Source: Bacillota bacterium (GTDB taxonomy: Bacteria > Bacillota > Clostridia > Christensenellales > Aristaeellaceae). From it: a stretch of DNA of 28,708 bases. Below, piece after piece: positions 23,003 through 28,708 of this stretch. The position numbers were made by a program, and so were the translations under genes. The notes below the pieces were generated by a model. That model saw only the letters and a program-made list of their open reading frames with translations. It made no database searches and was not told where the DNA came from. Every line of letters starts with the position of its first letter. Positions within the stretch are counted from its first letter, which is position 1. The DNA lies in assembly GCA_023415715.1 (NCBI GenBank), contig JAEZJP010000182.1, forward strand, positions 1 through 28,708, given 5' to 3'.

Positions 23003-24864
23003 TGAGGGGAGCATCCTCTTCCCGCGAAAGGCCAAGGGACATCCGCAAGCCCCTGAAGCTTCTCTGGCGGTATATAAAAGGCCATAGGCCAGCGCTGCTG
23101 CTTATTTCGCTGCTGGTCATGATCAGCGCCGGAGCCAACGTGTATGGCACCTATCTGTTAAAGCCCGCCGTCAACGACTATATACTGCCCGGCAACATCC
23201 CGGGGCTGATAAAATTCCTTCTATTTATGGGGGCTGTATACCTGGTTGGCGTGGCCGCGTCGTTCGGCTATTCCCAGCTTATGGTGAAAGCCGCGCAGAA
23301 GATGATTTCGGAAATCAGGGACGATCTTTTCCAGAAGATTCAAACGCTGCCGCTGCGCTTTTTCGACGCGCGCACCCACGGCGAACTGATGAGCCGGTTT
23401 ACCAGCGATATCGACACCATCTCCGAAGCCTTCAACACCAGCTTTACTGTGCTGATTCAAAGCTTTATCACCATTGCAGGCACCTTTGCGGCCATGATCG
23501 TAATGAATTTCAAGCTGTCCATGATCGTTCTTTTGACCTTCTTCTTTATGTTCCTGATCATCCGCTACAGCGGAAAGCAGAGCCACAAGTATTTTACCCA
23601 GCAGCAAAAAAGCATGGGCAGGCTTAACGGCTTTCTGGAAGAAATGGTGGAAGGACAAAAGGTGGTCAAGGTCTTCAACCACGAGAACAAGGATTATGAG
23701 GAGTTTTTGCGGCGCAATGACAAGCTCAAGGAAGCCGCCACGGGCGCAATGACCTATTCGGGTATCCTGATCCCCGTAGTCGTCAGTATCTCCTACTTCA
23801 GCTATGCCCTTACCGCCTGTATCGGCGCGTTTTTCGCCATCTCCGGCATGTTCGATCTGGGCGGCCTGACCGCTTACCTTGTATATGTCAGGCAGATCGC
23901 GATGCCCATCAACCAGTTTTCCATGCAGGCAAACTTCATCCTGGCCGCTCTCTCCGGCGCGGAACGGATATACGAAATCATGGAGGAGCCGGCGGAACTG
24001 GACCGCGGCACGGTGACACTGACGCACGTTAAAGAGGATGAAAACGGTTCGCTTCTTGAGAGCGAAACAACGACCGGGAAGTGGGCGTGGCGCCGGCCGA
24101 ACCAGGACGGAAGCGTGGCGCTTGTACCTCTTTTGGGCGATGTTCGTTTTCATGATGTGATGTTCGGTTATGATCTGGGCCGTACCATATTGAACGGCAT
24201 CAACCTGTACGCAAAGCCCGGCCAGAAGATCGCCTTCGTGGGCTCCACTGGCGCGGGCAAAACGACCATAGCCAACCTGATCAACCGCTTTTATGATGTG
24301 ACCTCGGGCAGCATTACCTATGACGGCATCGACTTAAGGAATATCAAAAAGGATGATTTGCGGCATTCGGTGGCCGTAGTACTGCAGGATACCAATCTGT
24401 TTACCGGCACGATTTCCGAAAACATAGCCTTTGGCAACCCGGGCGCCAGCCGGGAGCAGATTGTGGAAGCCGCCAGGCTGGCCAATGCCGATTCCTTTAT
24501 ACAGCGCCTGCCCGACGGCTACGATACCATGCTCACCGGCAACGGTACGAATTTAAGCCAGGGGCAGCGGCAATTGCTCTCCATCGCCCGGGCTGCCATT
24601 TCCAATCCTCCGGTTCTGATATTGGATGAGGCCACCAGCTCCGTGGATACCCATACCGAAAAGCTGATCGAGGCCGGCATGGACCGCCTGATGGAAAACA
24701 GGACGGTATTCGTGATCGCCCACCGGCTTTCCACGGTACGCAACGCCAAGGCGATCATCGTGCTGGAAAACGGCTCCATACTGGAGCGCGGCAGCCACGA
24801 GGAACTGGTCGCCCAGAAGGGCAGGTATTACCAATTGTATACCGGACAGTTTGAGCTGTCGTAA
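22999..24864 (+). CDS. ABC exporter half-transporter with catalytic Walker B (subunit 2)
   Basis: The 621-residue partner of the previous protein has a six-helix membrane domain (about 30-340) and an ATPase domain. Walker A is GSTGAGKT (415-422), Walker B is ILDE (541-544) with catalytic Glu544, and the switch His is His575 (IAHRLS). All are canonical. The signature is LSQGQ (519-523) instead of LSGGQ, and it would face the degenerate Walker motifs of subunit 1, so the dimer has one active and one impaired ATP site. A charged insertion (about 335-375, with GKWAWRRPNQDG) sits between the membrane domain and the ATPase core. The start overlaps the previous stop (ATGA), and a second ATG follows at 23002. 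A hairpin after the stop probably ends the operon. Confidence 0.92.
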   Translation: MMRGASSSRERPRDIRKPLKLLWRYIKGHRPALLLISLLVMISAGANVYGTYLLKPAVNDYILPGNIPGLIKFLLFMGAVYLVGVAASFGYSQLMVKAAQKMISEIRDDLFQKIQTLPLRFFDARTHGELMSRFTSDIDTISEAFNTSFTVLIQSFITIAGTFAAMIVMNFKLSMIVLLTFFFMFLIIRYSGKQSHKYFTQQQKSMGRLNGFLEEMVEGQKVVKVFNHENKDYEEFLRRNDKLKEAATGAMTYSGILIPVVVSISYFSYALTACIGAFFAISGMFDLGGLTAYLVYVRQIAMPINQFSMQANFILAALSGAERIYEIMEEPAELDRGTVTLTHVKEDENGSLLESETTTGKWAWRRPNQDGSVALVPLLGDVRFHDVMFGYDLGRTILNGINLYAKPGQKIAFVGSTGAGKTTIANLINRFYDVTSGSITYDGIDLRNIKKDDLRHSVAVVLQDTNLFTGTISENIAFGNPGASREQIVEAARLANADSFIQRLPDGYDTMLTGNGTNLSQGQRQLLSIARAAISNPPVLILDEATSSVDTHTEKLIEAGMDRLMENRTVFVIAHRLSTVRNAKAIIVLENGSILERGSHEELVAQKGRYYQLYTGQFELS

Positions 24865-24886
24865 CTTTTGTTTTGCACGGAAAGAC

Positions 24887-24950
24887 GCTCCATGCCAACT
24901 CGCTTCGCTTGGCGAATTAGTTGTCATGGGGCTTCTTGTTGTTTTGCTTT
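24887..24950 (+). terminator. Probable intrinsic terminator of the MarR/ABC exporter operon
   Basis: GCTCCATG (24887-24894) pairs with CATGGGGC (24925-24932, one G-U pair), and the stem continues with CAACT/AGTTG inside after a mismatch. The tail TTCTTGTTGTTTTG is T-rich but interrupted. It starts 23 bases after the stop codon. Confidence 0.6.
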
Positions 24951-25139
24951 CATTCAAGCGCATATGGCAGTGCACCAATTCATGCAAATGATTGTATCGC
25001 CCGGCATTGCGGCGTCTTAAGCGTTATTTGCCGATCCGGGTAGGATTTTTTATCCTCCATGACGAATAGTGCAATCAGGTTTTAACAAGAGGAATGGTTC
25101 GGATGTGATCTATTTACAGAAGAGATATGCGAGCGGCAT

Positions 25140-25163
25140 AGCGCGGGTCAAGCCCGCGCTTTT
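25140..25163 (+). promoter_or_regulatory. GC-rich hairpin in the leader of the AraC-type regulator
   Basis: AGCGCGGG (25140-25147) and CCCGCGCT (25153-25160) form a perfect 8-bp stem with a 5-base loop, followed by TTTACA. It ends about 12 bases before the GGGAG ribosome binding site. It may be an attenuator or a barrier to upstream read-through; the short T tail leaves this open. Confidence 0.45.
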
Positions 25164-25184
25164 ACACCGGCAGGGAGTGGTTGC

Positions 25185-27455
25185 GTGAAAAAGGCCAGAA
25201 CAAGGCATCTTTGGCGGTCCAAGATACTGATCAATACATGCCTGTTGGTGGTAGTGCCGCTATTGGTTGTTGGCGGGGGCTTTTGTTTGCTGTACAGCGG
25301 CAACGTGCAGCGCAGCCAGATGCATCAAAACGAAGACTATATGAACATGACGCAGGTGCGTTTGGAGCAGGCGTTTTCCAATGTGGAAACCCAGGCGGCC
25401 CAATGGATGAAACTGTATATAGGCACTTTTTCATCCAACGAAAGCGATACCTTCTCAAAGAACTATCTGCGGCTGATGCGCTACGTTCATTCCCTGGAAG
25501 TATTGAAAAGCAGCAACGAGTGGATGGAGCGGGTCATCTACCGCCATGGGATCAGCGGCATGCTGCTGGACAGTGAATACGGCATTGTTCTTTTGCGGGA
25601 TTACCGCATGCAGAATGTGCTGGACATATTGCTTGCGCAAGGCATGCCCATCGGCTGGCATTCCATTGCCGATCAGCAGGGCGAGGGCACATACCTGTTC
25701 GTAAGCCAGCTTCCCCGCAACTTAAAGGGCGTACAGGACACGCTGATCGTAATCCTGTCCAAGGCAAAGCTCATGGCAGAAATCAACCCCCTGCCCAAGG
25801 TTATACCCGGCTCGCAATTCACATTGCTGGACCAGGGCGGCCAAATCTTTTACCCGGCCGTATCATCGGACAGGGGGATTTTGCCCCCCGACGTGCACAG
25901 CCTTGTATCCGGCAGCGGCACCCGCGGCTACAGGGCCGACGGTACCGATATGGTGACTACATACGCCGTAGGTTCTTCCGGCTGGAAGCTTCTGGCCACA
26001 GGCCCATTTCAAAGTGTGTATTCCGATACAGCCTGGGTATGGCAGATGGCCATAAGTATTATGGGTGTGGGCGCATTTTTATCGGTGCTATGCATTGTGC
26101 TCTTCTCCAATTGGGCATACAGGCCCTTTCAGGTGCTGATGAACACGTTTACACACATCGCACCCTGGCGGCAGAACTTAAGATCGAAGGTGCTGGACGA
26201 AGTCGCCTATTTTCAGGATACCATCACCAGCGTACAGCAGGAAAAGGCCGCCTATATGAACCGCTGGCAGTCTGTGCAGCAAATCATTACCCAGCAATAC
26301 CTGCAGCAGCTTTTGCGCAACGGCCGCTATGCCGCTTTGGATACAGTGCCGGATTCGCTGCCCCAGCATAGCGCTGCGGCTGTGGCCCTGATTTACCTGG
26401 AGGCGCACGGCAGCAAGGATTCCCTGCTGCGCGACCGGCCCCTGGCCTTTTCAGCCATTGAAAACATTGCCCAGGAACTTTTGGAGGAATACCCGCATCT
26501 TGGCGGCCACATTCTGGCCCAATACCCCACAAGCTTCAGCCTGATCTGCTTCCCGGCGCGCACCATCGCGGACGGGGAAGTGTATGGCAGCATGCGGGTC
26601 TACCTGATGCATTTGCGGGAAACGCTGCTGCGTTACCTGGACATCCGTACTTCTATCGGCGTAGGGCGCCTGTATGAAAACCGGCTGGACGCCTCCCTCT
26701 CCCACAGCGAAGCGTTGATGGCCATGCGCTATCATCTGCTGGGGACAAAGGACGAGGGTGTCTGCTTCTATCATGAAGTGATGGAGGACACGCAGGATAT
26801 TAAGCTGCATTATCCCATAACGCTGGAAGCGCGCATTATCGCCCACCTGAAAGAAAACAAGCTGGATGCAGCCCGGCACGACCTGGACAAGTTTGGGCAG
26901 CAGATTCAGGACAGCGGCTCCTACCCCTTCTGCCGCCAGGCTTATATGCTTTTGCTGGCCGGCATGGTGCAGACACTGATCAAGGATGAACGCTGGTCCG
27001 AGATGGTGCTGAACGACAACCTGTTCGAATCCTTGAACGAATGCATAACGCTGCAGGAGATGCAGGACTGGATGGTGCAATATGTGTTCCGGCTCTTTGC
27101 CAAATTGCAGCAGGAGGACGGCGAAGGAGGCACACAGCGTATTGTGGACGCGGTGCAAAGTTACGTACAGCAAAATATACAGGGAGATCTTTCGCTGATA
27201 CAGTGCGCCGATGCGGTAGGCATCAGCGCATCCTACCTCAGCCGCATTTTCAAGCGGTACTGTGGCGCATCCTTTCTGGAATATGTGACTGGAAAGAAAA
27301 TTGACTATGTAAAGGAAAGGCTGATTGCAACCCAGGAGAGCATCGGCGAGCTTGCCTTGCAAGTGGGATATTCGGATCGCAGCTTGTACCGCATCTTCAT
27401 CAAGCTGGAGGGTATGTCACCTGGCAGCTACCGTGAGAAACATCAGCAACTATAG
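25185..27455 (+). CDS. Membrane-bound AraC-family sensor-regulator (YesN-like)
   Basis: The 756-residue protein joins an extracellular sensor to a DNA-binding domain. One membrane helix lies at about residues 14-36 (INTCLLVVVPLLVVGGGFCL) and a second at about 288-311 (AISIMGVGAFLSVLCIVLF). The roughly 250 residues between are outside the cell and probably Cache-like. A cytoplasmic linker follows, then an AraC-type double helix-turn-helix (about 653-750) with the first helix pair at ADAVGISASYLSRIFKRYCG and the conserved second part IGELALQVGYSDRSLYRIF. The start is GTG, with GGGAG 7 bases upstream. Such regulators commonly sit beside LplB/YtcP-type sugar permease genes and activate them, as the next genes suggest. 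The expected signal is an oligosaccharide or its binding protein, by inference. Confidence 0.87.
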   Translation: MKKARTRHLWRSKILINTCLLVVVPLLVVGGGFCLLYSGNVQRSQMHQNEDYMNMTQVRLEQAFSNVETQAAQWMKLYIGTFSSNESDTFSKNYLRLMRYVHSLEVLKSSNEWMERVIYRHGISGMLLDSEYGIVLLRDYRMQNVLDILLAQGMPIGWHSIADQQGEGTYLFVSQLPRNLKGVQDTLIVILSKAKLMAEINPLPKVIPGSQFTLLDQGGQIFYPAVSSDRGILPPDVHSLVSGSGTRGYRADGTDMVTTYAVGSSGWKLLATGPFQSVYSDTAWVWQMAISIMGVGAFLSVLCIVLFSNWAYRPFQVLMNTFTHIAPWRQNLRSKVLDEVAYFQDTITSVQQEKAAYMNRWQSVQQIITQQYLQQLLRNGRYAALDTVPDSLPQHSAAAVALIYLEAHGSKDSLLRDRPLAFSAIENIAQELLEEYPHLGGHILAQYPTSFSLICFPARTIADGEVYGSMRVYLMHLRETLLRYLDIRTSIGVGRLYENRLDASLSHSEALMAMRYHLLGTKDEGVCFYHEVMEDTQDIKLHYPITLEARIIAHLKENKLDAARHDLDKFGQQIQDSGSYPFCRQAYMLLLAGMVQTLIKDERWSEMVLNDNLFESLNECITLQEMQDWMVQYVFRLFAKLQQEDGEGGTQRIVDAVQSYVQQNIQGDLSLIQCADAVGISASYLSRIFKRYCGASFLEYVTGKKIDYVKERLIATQESIGELALQVGYSDRSLYRIFIKLEGMSPGSYREKHQQL

Positions 27456-27458
27456 TAC

Positions 27459-27500
27459 AAAAACTGTCATGCGGCAAGGCTGTGTGACAGTTTTTGATTT
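27459..27500 (+). terminator. Intrinsic terminator after the AraC-type regulator
   Basis: AAAAACTGTCA (27459-27469) and TGACAGTTTTT (27485-27495) form a perfect 11-bp stem with a 15-base loop. The stem end supplies the T tract. It begins 3 bases after the stop codon, and the A-rich left side makes it potentially bidirectional. Confidence 0.8.
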
Positions 27501-27598
27501 GAAATAAATGGAAGAAGTATCCGTTTTGTCATGGATGACATTGCTTGCTTTTGACCATAACGCAATATATTTCAGTAGATATGTTGTGTCTCTTGAAA

Positions 27599-27604
27599 TA
27601 TAAT
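27599..27604 (+). promoter_or_regulatory. -10 box for the sugar permease operon, with poor -35 (likely activator-dependent)
   Basis: TATAAT (27599-27604) is a consensus -10 box, 50 bases before the permease ATG. The sequence 17 bases upstream, TAGATA, is a poor -35. A weak -35 fits activation by the AraC-type regulator encoded just upstream. That link is inference. Confidence 0.45.
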
Positions 27605-27653
27605 CGGCAGTATATACGCAGCATGGTTCGTATTTCAAAGGGAGGAAGCCAAT

Positions 27654-28604
27654 ATGAGTGACATACCGGTACGGCACGGCGCGGTGCGGCTGCGCAATGA
27701 CAGATCGCTGAGGCAGCGCATATGGCGGAGCCGGTACATTTACTTATTGATGCTGCCGGGGATTATTTATCTTCTATTATTCAAGCTTACGCCGCTTTGG
27801 GGCCTGTCGCTGTCATTCCTGGATTACAGCGCGTTTGCCGGCTTTTTCAACAGCCCGTGGGTAGGGTTCAAGCACTTTGCCAACCTGTTTTCCAGCAGCA
27901 TTTTTCCCCGCATGCTGCGCAACACATTTGCCATCAGCTTCCTGAACCTTTTCTTCTACTTCCCGCTGCCTATCATTATCGCCCTCATGCTCAATGAAGT
28001 ACGCAAGAACCGTTACAAGCGCCTGGCCCAATCGGTGCTGTACCTGCCGCACTTTCTGTCATGGGTGGTAGTGGTATCCCTTACGTTCTTCCTGTTCTCT
28101 TCCAATGTAGGCATCATTAACAAGGGCATTACGGCCCTGGGCGGGAAACCCGTTTCCTTCCTGACTAACAAGAGTTACTTTTGGCCGATGCTGGTAGGGC
28201 AAACCATATGGAAGGAATGCGGCTGGGGCACCATCGTTTTCCTGGCGGCCATGGCGGGCATTGACCCGCAATTATACGAGGCGGCGGTGCTGGATGGGGC
28301 GACCCGCGGCCAGCAGGTGCGCTATATCACGCTCCCGTCCATTTATCCCACTATCATCACACTGCTGATATTGCGCATGGGGCGCATATTTGATACAGGC
28401 TTTGAACACATCCTGCTGATGACCAACAGCATGGTGCGGGATGTGGCGGAAGTATTTGACACCTATGCTTATACCCAGGGCATTTCCAAGGGGCAGTTCA
28501 GCCTTGGCGTTTCTGTAGGCTTGTTCAAAAGCCTGGTAGGCACCATCTTTGTCATTGCGTCCAACAAGGCCTGCAAACGTGCCGGGTTTGACGGGATCTA
28601 TTGA
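27654..28604 (+). CDS. Carbohydrate ABC transporter permease, LplB-type
   Basis: The 316-residue inner-membrane protein is one of the two permeases of a CUT1-type sugar importer. It has about six membrane helices, the first at about 24-44 (YIYLLMLPGIIYLLLFKLTP), a typical LplB N-terminus. The cytoplasmic EAA loop, which docks the ATPase, is EAAVLDGATRGQQVRYITLP at about residues 212-231. GGGAGG lies 9-10 bases before the ATG. The next gene, 16 bases downstream, begins a second permease. Together with the upstream AraC-type sensor this is a common Firmicute layout for oligosaccharide uptake; the binding-protein gene should lie beyond the window. The substrate cannot be named. Confidence 0.93.
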   Translation: MSDIPVRHGAVRLRNDRSLRQRIWRSRYIYLLMLPGIIYLLLFKLTPLWGLSLSFLDYSAFAGFFNSPWVGFKHFANLFSSSIFPRMLRNTFAISFLNLFFYFPLPIIIALMLNEVRKNRYKRLAQSVLYLPHFLSWVVVVSLTFFLFSSNVGIINKGITALGGKPVSFLTNKSYFWPMLVGQTIWKECGWGTIVFLAAMAGIDPQLYEAAVLDGATRGQQVRYITLPSIYPTIITLLILRMGRIFDTGFEHILLMTNSMVRDVAEVFDTYAYTQGISKGQFSLGVSVGLFKSLVGTIFVIASNKACKRAGFDGIY

Positions 28605-28620
28605 CGGGGGGAGAAGGCAT

Positions 28621-28708
28621 ATGAGCTTTGTCAGCACAAGGAAAAGCACAGCAGGCGACTATATCATCATGACGGTTCTGGGCCTGATCATGCTGCTTTG
28701 CCTATTCC
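28621..28708 (+). CDS. Carbohydrate ABC transporter permease, YtcP/LplC-type, 5' end only
   Basis: The reading frame opens with ATG at 28621 after a GGGGGGAGAAGG purine tract and runs off the window. The visible 29 residues are MSFVSTRKSTAGDYIIMTV, then a hydrophobic segment LGLIMLLCLF that looks like the first membrane helix of the second permease in LplB/YtcP importer operons. The identity rests mainly on position directly after an LplB-type gene, with a 16-base gap. Confidence 0.75.
   Translation, partial: MSFVSTRKSTAGDYIIMTVLGLIMLLCLF

Larger units (their letters stand above)
24865..25184. other. Intergenic region between ABC exporter operon and AraC-type regulator
   Basis: These 320 bases hold the operon terminator (24887-24950), then about 190 bases without a gene, then a hairpin at 25140-25160 close to the regulator start. 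TTGCCG (25028-25033) and TATCCT (25051-25056), 17 bases apart, are a weak promoter candidate. A small AGGAT/ATCCT repeat overlaps the latter box. Confidence 0.5.

Noticed and set aside
21800..24153. Long minus-strand frames opposite both ABC half-transporters (21800-22696 and 23221-24153)
   Set aside because: Both are shadows of canonical ABC exporter genes. Their peptides are His/Gln/Gly-rich and show no family.

Overview
The window looks like a chromosome segment of a Gram-positive, anaerobic Clostridia-type Firmicute with moderate-to-high GC (possibly a Christensenellales- or Oscillospirales-like lineage; this is inference from gene style). Support: strong GGAGG-type ribosome binding sites, near-consensus sigma-A promoters (TTGACA-17-TATAAT type), a sortase-type C-terminus on a giant surface protein, bacterial SH3 and YkuD wall proteins, an ECF sigma/anti-sigma pair, a MarR-controlled heterodimeric ABC exporter and a YesN-like AraC regulator beside an LplB-type sugar permease. 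No tRNA, rRNA, CRISPR array or phage module was seen.

Layout. 1-127: right end of an IS3-family element (transposase C-terminus plus terminal inverted repeat). 217-3847: a three-gene, translationally coupled operon for a molybdenum hydroxylase of the xanthine dehydrogenase family (Mo subunit, FAD subunit, 2Fe-2S subunit). 3919-5547: a secreted protein of unknown function with its own promoter and a strong terminator. 5721-7112: a MATE efflux pump whose short leader contains a terminator-like hairpin. 7244-8386: a secreted L,D-transpeptidase. 8544-9509 (minus): a secreted protein of four SH3-like domains, made by an internal duplication. 9826-15978: a 2050-residue surface protein built from five repeats of about 957 bp and ending in a cell-wall sorting signal.

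16163-19374 is a minus-strand block: a secreted SH3 protein (18136-19374), an ECF sigma factor (17517-18017), its overlapping membrane anti-sigma factor (16538-17524), and a frameshifted fragment of a second copy of the SH3 protein gene (16163-16386). From 19701 everything is on the plus strand: a membrane-anchored NMT1/THI5-like binding protein without visible transporter partners; a MarR repressor and two ABC half-transporters (20818-24864) behind a promoter with three regularly spaced palindromes; and a membrane-bound AraC-family sensor-regulator (25185-27455) followed by the first genes of a carbohydrate ABC importer (27654 to the window end).

Much of the window concerns the cell envelope: wall cross-linking, SH3 wall proteins, a wall-anchored adhesin-like protein, an envelope-type sigma switch and two drug-efflux systems. 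I see no clear defence system or wholly new machine. The features most worth a second look are the higher-order repeat structure of the surface protein, the MarR operator array, the MATE leader hairpin, the sigma/anti-sigma pair lying between an intact and a broken gene copy, and the unusual active-site and cluster motifs of the molybdenum hydroxylase.
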